A DNA stretch of 64,000 bases, taken from positions 402,985 through 466,984 of the forward strand of contig MU129989.1 in assembly GCA_015039465.1 (NCBI GenBank), in the 5' to 3' direction. The notes below the pieces were generated by a model, which was not told the DNA's origin, searched no databases, and was given only the letters and a program-made list of their open reading frames with translations. Origin of the DNA: Phlegmacium glaucopus (Eukaryota; Basidiomycota; Agaricomycetes; Agaricales; Cortinariaceae). The position numbers were made by a program, and so were the translations under genes. Each line of letters begins with the position of its first letter. Positions within the stretch are counted from its first letter, which is position 1. Below are positions 1 through 10,944 of this stretch, piece by piece.

Positions 1-44
1 AGCCATGTTAGACAGTTTCAAACTGAAGATATAAGCAAACATAC

Positions 45-197
45 CTCAGCCACATTCTTTTTACCATAGAGAACACGATAGTTTTCAGTTTTTTCGATCT
101 CATCCAGAAGAGCCCAGACAGCCGAAGAGTTGTTTGCCGACCAGTTTATTTCAGGAATTCGGGGTTTCTCAGCCTTGTCAGCCGCAGTACGAGCCAT
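45..197 (-). CDS. First exon of a Myb/SANT-like family gene, cut by the window edge
   Basis: The 51-codon exon starts at an ATG at 197 and ends at a GTATGT splice donor at 44, so the gene continues left of the window. The protein begins MARTAADKAEK and has a tryptophan-spaced stretch (INWSANNSSAVWALLDEIEK) that resembles the start of the Myb/SANT-like proteins expanded in agarics, many of them transposon-derived. This family call is from memory of the pattern, not a search. Nothing after the first intron is visible, so function cannot be judged. An upstream in-frame ATG at 287 is less likely because the sequence between lacks protein-like character. Confidence 0.5.
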
Positions 198-509
198 GAC
201 AGTTAATAACAAGTAGAAATAGGCAAAGCAGCGTGAGGGAGTGGCTGTTAAATGCAGTTCGTACAAAGGACGATGCGTCGAACGCACCGGTCACAAAAGG
301 TCACAGCGCGGACTCTCAAGTTTATATTATATAATCTGATGGCTCAGCGTGCTACGAGCTGCGTCTGCGAGCTGCGCCCAGCTTTGAACGTCCCTAATAT
401 AGATCAAAGTTCTCCGAGTCTAGATGAGATCAATGCTAGGACTCGTGTATAAAGCAAGATGCAATACCAATAATGATGTAGACGCCAACAAGGACTCTCA
501 TACTACATC
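198..509. promoter_or_regulatory. Intergenic gap between divergent genes
   Basis: This 312 bp gap separates the start of the minus-strand Myb/SANT-like exon from the plus-strand membrane protein, so it probably holds both promoters. I see no recognisable motif and no coding exon. Confidence 0.4.
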
Positions 510-1738
510 ATGTTCCAAGGTGGTATTCTTCTGACCCTCACTGGATTGGTCCTCGAAGGCTTTTTCTATGGTAAGATTTTTTTGTTCTCCTGTGATACAT
601 GCCTCTGGAAGCTGAGCCGTCTGACGTTATTCCTGTACAGGACTCTACTCTGCCATATTTTCCGTATATATACAACACCAGATATCAAGAGAAGGCATCG
701 ACAGAAGAAATATCCTTCTCTATCCTATCTCTATTCTTTATATACTATCCACCGCTGCATTTATTCTCGATACAAAATTCATCATGGTGATTCAAGAACA
801 GTCCGTCCACAACAATTTTTCTATTTACACAGCTATCTGGACAGGTTTCGACTCTGAGTCAAGTCCACGCTGGCTGGATAATATTTGGCTTGTGTGACCT
901 CATTTCTCAGGCAATCTTAGTATGCATAAACCTCCAACCATTTCTATCATTTGCTTTATTCATCCCAGTCTTCGAAGATCTATCGATGTTGGATCATATG
1001 GGGTTGCAACATCCGCATCATAGTTATTCCTTCAATATTAGCACTCACATTCCTGGGTCAGTCAATATATTACATAGTGTAATTTGCTAGCTGACTTTAA
1101 GTTGTTGAACTTGTCTCTAGCTACATGGTTGGCCATGTATGGCTCATTCTACATTGTACCAGATGGAAGTGTGGGTGTGACTCATTTGGGGTATGCGGTG
1201 TCTTTAACAAGTCTTGCCATCTCCTTGGTTGTGAATGGTGTTGTCACGGGCCTAATTGTGCTCAGGATCCTCAAGGTGTATTGGGAGGCTAGGCCTACTT
1301 TCGAGGACCAAACTTTGGGCATTGGTACCAAGGGCAAAATTCAGTCCATCATATTTATAATGATTGAATCGGGCATCGCAATGTTCGCAATCCAAACAAT
1401 TGGGTTTGTGGTTTGCGTTCTCCGTCTTAATGCTATATCTCTTGTCATTCGTATCACCCAAATGCATTATGTGATTACCAGATTAATCATTTCTACTTTT
1501 TCACTGTACTGAAATACATTTTTAGGGAATAGCACCCACCATCATCCTCGTGCGACTTTCAATGGGATTGTCGTTCCATGATGAGAAATCTATGGTAGAA
1601 ACTGCTGCGAGCTGGCGCTTTGCGTCTCTCAATCAGGATCCAATTTCGGAGATGGCAAGTATAGATATTGCGGCCCAGGAGAGGAGAGACCACATTGGCG
1701 TTCAACAAATTGATGATATTGAAATTGTAAACAGATAA
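510..1738 (+). CDS. Multi-pass integral membrane protein (agaric 7-TM-like family)
   Basis: Model: 510-570, 641-786, 845-919, 978-1056, 1121-1470, 1526-1738, giving 307 aa with all intron phases matching. Hydrophobic segments recur through the whole protein (for example LLTLTGLVLEGFFYG at the N-terminus and the exon ending ILIYRCWIIWGCN). The YRCW motif after a membrane segment and the PTIILVRLSMG stretch near the C-terminal cytoplasmic tail are typical of a large agaric family of uncharacterised seven-helix membrane proteins. No signal peptide separate from the first helix is apparent. Ligand and role are unknown; receptor-like function is a guess. The tail after the last helix (about 60 residues) is hydrophilic. 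Confidence 0.75.
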
Positions 1739-2883
1739 TAAGGTGTACTAATAGCACTAGTGACGATGCCGTTCCAAGGGAGACATCCTGTCATATCCAT
1801 GGCTGTTTTATTTACCATAGATTTTGAACTTGAATTTATTAAGGTTAATCTATTATTCCATCAAGCTAAAGGGAGTAGGGCACACTCGGAGAACGGCAGT
1901 GACATTTCATTAGGTCGACCTATGATTAGACACGACTCCAACAACTGTGTGAGGTCACCAGACTGATCGTGAATATCTATTCCGAGTCCCTGCCCCACTG
2001 GCATGAGGTGTAACAAAAATTCTGCTCCCTATTGTGAAACAAGTAGACGCGTAAACACAAACTTGACAAAGCGGAGTGGTAGTCGGCGCGCAGGATTATT
2101 TGACAGAAGGTTGGTTGCATCTCCTGATGTCGTGCTCCCAATTTCATGAGATGTATCCAGCTGCATGCGAGCCGGACTGAAATGCCAACCGCCTGTAAAT
2201 TCCAATGCCTCAAGGTTGGGACGAAATTCTCGTGGGGGAATCGCACTCGGATGAATTTTTGCAAGAAGCTTCAGAACACCTTCCGTTGGAATCGTGGGGT
2301 TTTGAATATGTGTGAAATGATCTCTGGCGGGATACGTCCGTGAACCGTGGCAGAGAGGGAAACAAGACAGGAAAGACACGCTTCGAAATCCGTTACACCC
2401 GCCCTCCAGGCGTCGCGAAATAATGCCTAATCCATTGTGTAATGGAATTGGCAACAAGGAGTCCTATTACTCTACGAATAATATTGTTAGGCAAAGCAAT
2501 CTGAACAAGCTGCCTTCTCTGCCGGTGACTATTTGCTGCGCAAATAAAGCCTTTTTGGGAACTATTTCACGTTCCGCTTCACCTTCAAAGGGTACTTAAC
2601 AAATGATTGTAATTGTAACGCAAACTTTAAATTTCGTAGATAAGATCGTCTCGGATATATCTCGTTTTTCGTTGAAGACCTCGCATTTCGCAACGGCGGC
2701 TGGGTAAGAGCCTGGTTCAAGTTGCGATTCATGTCGAGATCTCCACGGCACGTGATCGCGAAGATGCCGGTATCGGCTAGAACATGGGCTGTAATCTTGG
2801 ACTTGACACGCAGTAACCAGCGCTTCCCATTGCTGTAGTTATAAATCAGCAGGACATATCCTATCAGGATCGAACTCCAAGTC
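1739..2883. other. Intergenic, no supported gene
   Basis: 1.1 kb without a gene I can support. A minus-strand open frame (2029-2457) contains a leucine-rich stretch faintly like the C-terminal part of agaric F-box proteins, but no F-box or start is seen, so I do not call it. Confidence 0.4.
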
Positions 2884-3386
2884 ATGTCTCCTCCGCCAGG
2901 CGGTAAGTCTATGTTCCAATACAGTATTTCACCGCGGTTCTCAATCCTTCAGCATAGAACCTCAAGGGTCTCCCAAACCACAGCCAATTGGGAGCTTGCC
3001 CTTCATAGTTCTACTAACGACGTGTACACTCTGTGGCCTATTTCTGCTCTGGAGAAAGGTCGATGTCCTAAGCAAAGCAGTCTCCCACAAGTACGAAACC
3101 TTGTTCCATCGTTACATTCATCTGAATATCTGAACCAGTGTGCTATACACGTTTTAGATTGAAAACATTCAGGAGCAATGAGGGTCGAATACGTCTAAGC
3201 GAGGATGATGGTCCCCCCGCTAACGAGTTTTTGGCGGATGATTATGATGAAGATAATGAACATCTCCCCGACTCGGATAATGAACCCTTGTCAGAGCACA
3301 TCCGGAAGGTCACAGAAGCCTGGCGGCGACCTGACTCTGACAATGGACCCAGTGCTCCGGTCTTGCAGAATAGCCACCAGGCGTAG
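2884..3386 (+). CDS. Small single-pass membrane protein with acidic C-terminal tail
   Basis: Model: 2884-2902, 2958-3090, 3158-3386, 126 aa, phases consistent. The first exon is tiny (MSPPPG) and ends at GTAAGT. Residues about 18-37 form one membrane helix (LPFIVLLTTCTLCGLFLLWR), followed by a basic then strongly acidic tail rich in Asp and Glu (DDYDEDNEHLPDSDNEP). The type of topology with a Pro-rich short N-terminus and acidic tail does not identify a family, and I do not recognise the protein. The second intron removes an otherwise fatal stop, which supports the model. Alternatives: an unspliced chance frame, less likely given the three agreeing phases. Confidence 0.55.
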
Positions 3387-4148
3387 GGCGGTGGAGTTTT
3401 TACTTGTGGTACGTATACAGTGGATGAATGTTCGTTGCCAACCCCTCTGACAACGGTTTTCTAGCTAAATATGTAACGTTATTACCAAGGACGTGTACGA
3501 TATCCCTTCTACATTATTTATCTTATGGACATCATACAAAAGTAATACTAACAAGGGATGCTTAACGGGTCACAATTTGTTAACAATCAGGAGAAGACGT
3601 GGTTCAGAAATCGCCAACACGTTACAAACTGCACAACTAAATGTCCGCAGTCGCCCCACCACGGTCCCATTACTATCATTCTGTAAACAGGGTTGTGCGA
3701 TTTTTTCCACCCTTGAAAAGCCTCGGTCGATTACAAGCCAATTCTGTCCCAACGTTTTCTCGAATGACCTCAACCTGCTGGGCGTCTAAAGGGCACGCTA
3801 GAATATCAACGACAAGCAATGGATCAGATCCTTCATAGAGACATATTCGCTCCTGGTAATTTCACGCTCTAACAGCTTTAATTGAAAGGAAAATAGGGCT
3901 GATTACGAATCAGAAACTGGATGGAAAAAAGATTGTGCAACGATCGAAACGACTGATACAAGATACATAAGTTACAGTGAATAGGAAATTCTATTGGATC
4001 ATGACGAGCAAAAAAAAGTATCGCCTTCTGTATTGTTCCTTGACAGCGAGAAAAGGAAACAGAGGGCATTTGCACGAAAACATACATAAAAAAGGACGAA
4101 GAAAAAAAAAGAACAATGGGGCATGCAGGCACAACAGCGCAAACAATC
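3387..4148. other. Intergenic, no supported gene
   Basis: Between the small membrane protein and the 3' end of the convergent RasGEF gene. Open frames on both strands are short and lack protein-like composition. A purine-rich A tract lies at about 4010-4115. Confidence 0.4.
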
Positions 4149-7100
4149 TCAATCCGGATACAAAGCCAGAGCCCGCTGTAGATAAGTAGCATCCAAGCCG
4201 CGTAGACGAAGACATCTCTGGAAAAGCTTCTTATCCACATCGAAATGGACTCGGCTCGCAAGATGCTGTCCAGCCACCAAAGACTTGATAACGTCTGCAA
4301 TACGACGCTGTTTATGGACGTTGATCAAAACCTCTAGAGACATGGAAGGTGGTAATGGAGCCAAAGAGGAAAACACTTCAGGGTGTAAAGGCGACTGGAA
4401 GACGCTGTTGACAGTATCCAATGCTGAGAGCTTGTGAGGTGCTGTTGGGTCGATCACGGCAGGAAGCTTATTGAGACGTTGAAGCTGTATCAGGTATATG
4501 CCTTAAAAAAAGAAGTGAGTGAAGAATGAGATAGAGGGATGATCAATCTACCAATAAAGGGTATACAGGCAGAAGTTCGAGTTTCTGAGCCCGCCTTGGA
4601 TTTTCCAGACTGTGAATCGGTTCCGCCTCCACTGATAACGGAAGCAGGATGAGAATTGGTTTCTAGAGGTTTAGCTTCGACTATAGAATCAACCGCTTGT
4701 CGCATGAACTTGAAATCATCAGTATTAGCAGTGAATTGTCTGAGATCCCTGTACATCCTCCCTTCAAAGGTGCCGATCCGATGCCACCCTGGCCGACGCA
4801 TGGCCCTGATTACCCAGTCATTTTGAAGTGCGACGATAATAGCCGTCAACGAGTTGAAGTTACTGATAGAATAAGATTTCTAGAATGTAAGCCAGTCAAC
4901 TGGGCATTTTTCATAGACGAGGAACAAAAAGAACTTTACCCATGCTATTCGAATAAACTTGTCCACAAGGGCAGGTCGTTCGGTTGGAGGAGTCAAAACG
5001 ATTTCGGACACGACGAAGTTAACCATGAGATTGAAACGCGCCCGTAGTGCTGCAATTGCAGTTAGTTTCTCAGGGAAACGTGATTCAACCTTCCATCGAG
5101 CCCTATCTTTGAGGAACTGAGCCCAATCAAGTACGTCAATCCCTACACATTCCATCCAATGGTCTGACACGAGTTCTTCAAACTTGACGCCGATGAACAA
5201 CTCTCTGTCAATCATGGCAAAATGCTCTGCTAACACTTCAGCCGGGAAATTATGAACAAAGGACCGATGTCTACGGGGTGCTTCGGAAGTAGCGAATTTT
5301 GAGGAAAGAACGGTCTCGATAGCAGGGGGAATAAAGGTGAGGTTTGCAGTATTTGCGGGGGGTACTCTACCCCTAGAGATTACCAATGGTACAACTTCTT
5401 CTAGAGCTGGTTTGGAAGCATTTGAATGAAGAGTGGATTCTTCTGTTTCTGTGGCAGAAAAGAGGTTATGCGTGTGATTAGGCACAGGAGTATTGGCTGA
5501 CGCAGGGGCATCGTCTGAGTAGTGTGATTCATTGTCTCCGGGAAGTATCGGTACATCGGCTTGGGTGCCAGGATCGGAAGCAAGCAGATCTAACTCATCA
5601 ATGAAGCCCTCTACCTCCTCTTCAGAAAAAACGGATCTATCATCATCGTAATCACCATCTGCCATTCGCCGCTGCATAGTACGAACCCAGCCATCCACTT
5701 TTTCTGCCTTTTCCTGCAGGACTTTAGGATTAATCTGTCCTTCCAAACGACGAAGGGCATCTTCGACATCTCCTTTGTCGCCGCTGTCGCTTGACGAGTC
5801 AAAGGTTCGCTGAAGAGACTTCATTTGCCATCTGCGAATGGGACGACGTCCCGGTGAGGATGAAGGCGACACCTCTGAGGGGGTAGAGCCGACTGAGTCA
5901 CGCAGAGACTCGTGTGATATGATACCCATAGACGACACCTCCGATCGGCGGACAAACTCGAAATCGCGACGCAAAGGTAGTTTTCTCAGAGGCTTCCGTA
6001 GACCGGGCGGATGAGGCAAGTCTTCTCCACCAGGAATTGAAGACGTATCAGAGAGATCTAATTCATCGATAGAAACGACGTCGAATTGCCATTGAGAATG
6101 GCTACCAGGGAAGCGTGGTTCGAGGGGCCCGCCAGACGTTAGAGGTGCACCAAAGGAATCCGTCGACGAGGATCGGAAAGATTCAGCTCGTTCTGGTACC
6201 ACCAGCCCATCGCGACTGTCATGGTCATCATACGAAGGATCCAAACTGGCACGGATATTTGATGATGTATCCTTATCTTGTTCATATAATTCAAGTGTAT
6301 CAAGAGTGTCAAATGAAGGTTTTGGCTCAGCCGAAATTGCAGCTGACGGTTCAAACGCAGGCGACAACGTGACCTCAGAAGCAACCGGCAATGGTTTTTG
6401 AGTGTTACTGAAAGAAATGGGGTAAACACGTCCACCTGGGACTGGTGCAGTATTGGGTACAGCAGGTATCATAGGCGAGAGAGCGGGAGAATGAGACAAG
6501 GGTTTCATCTGCTGAGCAGACCCACCAGATGACACCGGCCCGGTCATCATCAGATACTCCTCCACTCCTCCATGCGTAGCAAGCAAATCTCTCGCAGCAC
6601 TGATGTCTAGGTCGAAAGCCGATACAACACCACAAGCGCCAATAGAGGTTGGTCGCACGGAGTATCTTGGATTCAAAACCCGCTTCCAACGCCCTATACG
6701 ACCAATAGTTTTTACAAACGCACGCGAGAGGGCGCTATGTCGGATAGGCAGTACGATCTGACTGGTGGTTTGACTGAAGGACATTTCACCTTCAGCATGT
6801 GGACCTGGTGCATGATCTGTGCGTTGGAGGATGTTAAAAGAAGATAAAGGCATTGAGGTAGGTCGTGAAGGAGATAATGCTGTCCCTTTAACGGCATTGC
6901 CAACTGTTAGATGTGCATTGGCAGGATCGATATGGAAACCACTGAAAAAGTCTTCAGGATTCGCATCGCCAGGGAGGAAGTCCAGGTCAAGGTCGGAGTC
7001 CTCTTCCTCAACCGTTGGTTTCTTGATGGCTTTTGCAAAGCTTTCCCCGAGCAGGTGGGCCTCTTGTGAGTCTGGGACAGCTTTTGGTTGAGGGGTAGTT

Positions 7101-9399
7101 TTAGGTTTTTCGACAGCACGTGTATGTGCACGTTTACACTCTTTGGCAACCTTGACTAGACGACGCACAATGCCCTGCGTAAGATGTAGATCAATATTCT
7201 TGTCCTTATATGATCGCTGGTAATCGAAATCGAGGAATGACTCACTATGCCATCATTGTGTGTCTTCAATAACGGGTCATGGATCAAAGTATTCAACCAA
7301 TCGGCGATTAATAACCTCAGCTCCCGGTTCGGTATGAAATCCACGGTGAAAAACGTCAACAGCCAATATCGAATAGCCACAAATGTCCGAACCCTCACAA
7401 TCCGACGCACAGTTTCCTCTTGCATAGATGAAGATTTCTGTAGAGCCCAATGGAACCGACAGATGAGGAAATTGCAGACATCGATAGCGCTGACGTAATT
7501 TCGGTACGTCAAGAAAAAGTTCAATAGTTCATCATAGTTCAAAGAACTCGTCAACTGCGCGATCCATCTCTCAATGGTGGCTGCGAGCAAAACTCTTTGA
7601 TCTTCAACAGGGGGTAGTTGGACACTGGGCATTTCTGGGGTCTTCATTTTGCCGGCTCTGGTGCTCTTCCTTCTGGATACGCCTGAGGATGGATTTGATG
7701 GCGGAAAATCGGTAAGACTATCTCGAGAGGTTGAATGATAGTCGTCCACATCATGTTCAGGCTGGACCTCACCCCAGATGACGAACCTAGGGTCATCTCT
7801 GGGAGCAGCTGTCTGATCCGCCGCTAATGATAACTTGATAACATCTTCGGAACCAGGCACTAACTTTTCAAACAACGGTAAACCGCGATATGTTTGTAGA
7901 ACGTTGAAGACTTCTATTGTGTGAGGCGAAGTGAGTCGTTGTGTCTCTGCCGAAGGTGCAATATCGGCGACGACATCCACATTTGTCTCGGAGACATCTG
8001 GGTCGTCCGAAATATCAAGATCAGATGATGTCAGGGTCATGCTCATGGCAGACGGAGGTCGACTTAGCGATGCTTGATCCGAGTCAGTCAGTTCTGACGG
8101 TACAGGTGAGTCGCTGGATGGTAGGGAGGGACGCAGATCTGTCTGCCTGGCTGTCATGCCGGATTCAAATGACTGCATTTCGCGAAGGTGACGTGGAGCA
8201 GGTAAACGGTCAACAGCAGATTTCGGACAAGGAGCGTTGAACGTAACGCCAGGTCCGAATGGTTGAAGGACAGTAGGACGTTTTTGATCGTCATCTGGTG
8301 TTTGTTGAAAACCAGCAATTTCAGATAAAAGACTGTGTGTTGAAAACTGGCTCGAGATGGTTGACAAAGGGGTATGCCAATCCATCACCTCTGCGAAGAT
8401 ATCTGTTTTGCGGTTCGGAGGCGTTACATTGAATATTGTTGTGTGACGCGGGGTATCAACGGCAGTGACACTCTGTGAGTGAGCGCGGCCAGTGACTGTG
8501 AAAGTAGACCCGGCCATTCCTGCCGGCATACCTCCTTCTCCAGTACTCGACATATCAGGGATGGAACGCGTCTTTCTCAATTTTCTGGATGCCGTTGATG
8601 AGGAATTTGATGTGGAAGGCCGGGAGGCCTGAGTGGCATTGCTTTTACTAAACATAGCTGGAGGCAAGAAATGCATGCTAAGCCTGGAACGACGCTTTGT
8701 ACGAGGTGACTGTGACGCCTCACTCGGGGTTTTGGATTGTAAAATCTTTTCTTCGACTGTAGCTGCTGTCGCACCTGGGGCCGCAGTTTCGTCACGATGG
8801 CTAGATGGCTTATGAGTCAGCAATCAGCCAAAGAAAAAGAAATAACCCGGACAGACCCTAAACGAAACATAGACTTTCCATGCTGACTCACAAACGCAGT
8901 GATGACATACGGAGTACGGACAGAAGAACCAACTCCAGCAAGTTGGTCATATCTTCTCTTAAGCTCGTAAATGGCTGGACCTGATGAGGATTCGATGAAG
9001 CTGCCATCGTCTAATTGATGGTGAGAATGGGCCTCTTAGAACAGTAAAACAAGGCTTACTAGCAATGTTAATATCAGCATGTGCAATTTCTGGGCCTAAG
9101 GTTTCTAGACCACCGGTCCCATCTAGTAAGTCCGAAAGAGAAAATATGTAGAGAGGTCTGCTTTTAGGAGAAGACGCGGGTACGGGAAGCAAGCGCTGAG
9201 GGGACCCGTCGGTTGAAGGAGGTAATGTTAAGGTATCTGCAAGTGACGTAGAAAATGACTGCTCTTTGGCTAACAAGGAGCTTGGTGATTCAAAGTTAAG
9301 AAGGTGGGTTGCCGATGTTGGCTGTTGGGATGCAAGAGGGGTGTCCGGGCGTAAATGGTCGTCAACTTCGGAGGGTATCGTGGGCGGGCTTGGAACCAT
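4149..9399 (-). CDS. LTE1-like Ras guanine nucleotide exchange factor
   Basis: Model (minus): 9399-9060, 9010-8857, 8800-7246, 7174-4940, 4879-4552, 4501-4149; 1654 aa, every phase matching. A RasGEF N-terminal domain spans about residues 568-690 (VLLAATIERWIAQLTSSLNY, then a helix-rich block ending at the exon border). The catalytic RasGEF domain spans about 1326-1640, beginning AEHFAMIDRELFIGVKFEEL and ending RCLRLRGL near the C-terminus. The 600-residue linker is Ser/Pro/Asp-rich and probably disordered. Widely separated GEF-N and GEF modules are the layout of yeast LTE1, which acts in mitotic exit at low temperature; Cdc25-type GEFs normally carry an SH3 domain, not seen here. Start chosen at an ACCATGG context; an upstream non-coding 5' exon is likely. 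Substrate GTPase is not predictable from sequence. Confidence 0.85.
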
Positions 9400-9971
9400 G
9401 GTAATATGCACGGAGATTTGAGTGTCCTTGATCAATATGACATGCTCAGAAAGACGGTAAACTGTGGTACAAGTCGTTTGTCGGTATGAATTTGGAAGTA
9501 TGGGTCGTCCTGAAAAAGAGCTGAAGTACGAATGGAAAGGTATGAAAAAGGATACATACAATTTGAAAGAAGAAGGCGTTACGGTTGGTCGTTCGTTTGT
9601 AGTCGTCAGAAGAACTCAAGTAGCTTGGGATTGAGACGGTGCTTGGTAAAAGTGATCACTGCACGTGCCACCAGTGAAACAAACAGGGACAGCCTCTGAT
9701 CAGCTAACCAAAAGTCGTGTTCGGGATAGAGATTCCCGATTCCAAGTACGCTGGCCCGGAATGTCGTGGTGGAGGTTTAAAAACAAGTCCAAGAATACGG
9801 GGGATTTGTTAGTGTTTTAATAATGAGTTTTTATTTTTTTTAAACAATCACAGTCACATGACCTTGTGACTGTCAGGGATTGTCACGAACGCGTCCACGG
9901 GCGTCCATTGTACTTTGACTACGCTTCCTAGCTCTTCTCTTGTCTATATCTATACGCTATACTGCCCTGAG
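9400..9971. promoter_or_regulatory. Bidirectional promoter region, RasGEF / ASF1
   Basis: 572 bp between divergent start codons. It includes the probable spliced 5' leader of the RasGEF gene (donor GTATGT near 9560, acceptor near 9512). An inverted repeat at 9851-9872 has 8 bp arms CAGTCACA/TGTGACTG around a 6 nt loop, and an ACGCG box follows at about 9889, fitting the S-phase expression expected of ASF1. Confidence 0.45.
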
Positions 9972-10586
9972 ATGGCTGTAACTATTAGAGTATGTTCAAT
10001 CACATGAACTAATCAAGAACAATGCTGAGAGCCTTCTTCGCCTAGAATGTCGAATTCATGAATAACCCAGCACGCTTTTCTGATGTATACCGATTTCGTG
10101 TAACTTTCGAATGTATAGCGCCCTTGGATGATGGTACGTAGAAGCATCCTTGATCTTTTAAAATTAATATAAGTTGAGTCATTGTTAGATCTAGAATGGA
10201 AACTCATTTTCGTGTCATCACCTGGTGACGAAGCTCTCGACCAAGAACTTGACGATTGTCTAGTCGGTCCAGTCCCATCTGGTGTAAACTCATTTGAATT
10301 CGAAGGCTCCGCACCAGATCCTTCAAAAATACCCGAAGAAGACGTTCTAGGGGTCGCTGCTCTTATCCTAACTGGCTCATACCGAGATCAGGAATTCGTT
10401 CGGGTAGGATATTACCAAAATACAGAATATGACAACGAAGAGATGAAGGAGACTCCGCCAGCAAAAATTATGTTTCACAGACTGGTGAGAGATATCAGTA
10501 CAAAACCTCGCGTAACGAGGTTCCATATCAAATGGTGCGTGGTCTGTACCCTGAAGGAAATTCATTCTCAAGATGCATCCTATTGA
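9972..10586 (+). CDS. asf1: Histone H3-H4 chaperone ASF1
   Basis: Model: 9972-9989, 10046-10133, 10189-10586; about 167 aa. ASF1 binds the H3-H4 dimer and hands it to CAF-1 or HIRA during nucleosome assembly. The conserved immunoglobulin-like core is nearly complete: [54 protein letters not shown] and [11 protein letters not shown] are all recognisable. The first exon encodes only MAVTIR before a GTATGT donor. The C-terminal end is uncertain: unspliced, translation stops at 10586, but downstream DNA has an open, acidic, ASF1-tail-like frame (about 10571-10734, containing DDISNAEDDKMAVDPFG), reachable only through an intron of about 34 nt or an unseen splice. Convergent with MCM10. Confidence 0.93.
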
Positions 10587-10944
10587 TAGGGATGTCTCCC
10601 CTCCTCAAGGTGCACAGGCAGCACTTGGTGCAGCGAATTCTGCTCCAGTACCTTCAGCCGACGACATCAGCAATGCAGAGGACGACAAGATGGCGGTGGA
10701 TCCTTTTGGGAATCCACATGGAACTAGATCATGATAAGAATACTCATCATTACATGTATTATTAACTTATGCATATCCTTTTCCGTGTCCCAAGAAAAAC
10801 TATATCTGAATTGGGCGCTGTGCAAGCCCGATACAACCTTGTGCTTATGGGCTGTTTTGCCTTGGCGAAAGACCATGCTTGAATTCCAAAAATTGGGCGT
10901 AAAATACATTGTTCCAGCAGGCCACAACGCTGATCACCAACGCA

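Noticed and set aside
2029..2457. Minus-strand frame resembling an F-box/LRR protein C-terminus
   Set aside because: Only one weak leucine-rich stretch, no F-box, no start and no supporting splice sites.
3570..3838. Overlapping open frames on both strands in the 3.4-4.1 kb gap
   Set aside because: Composition is not protein-like and no intron structure improves them.
7217..7245. A 29 nt intron in the RasGEF gene
   Set aside because: A 71 nt intron (7175-7245) with a better acceptor restores a continuous family-like sequence across the end of the GEF-N domain.
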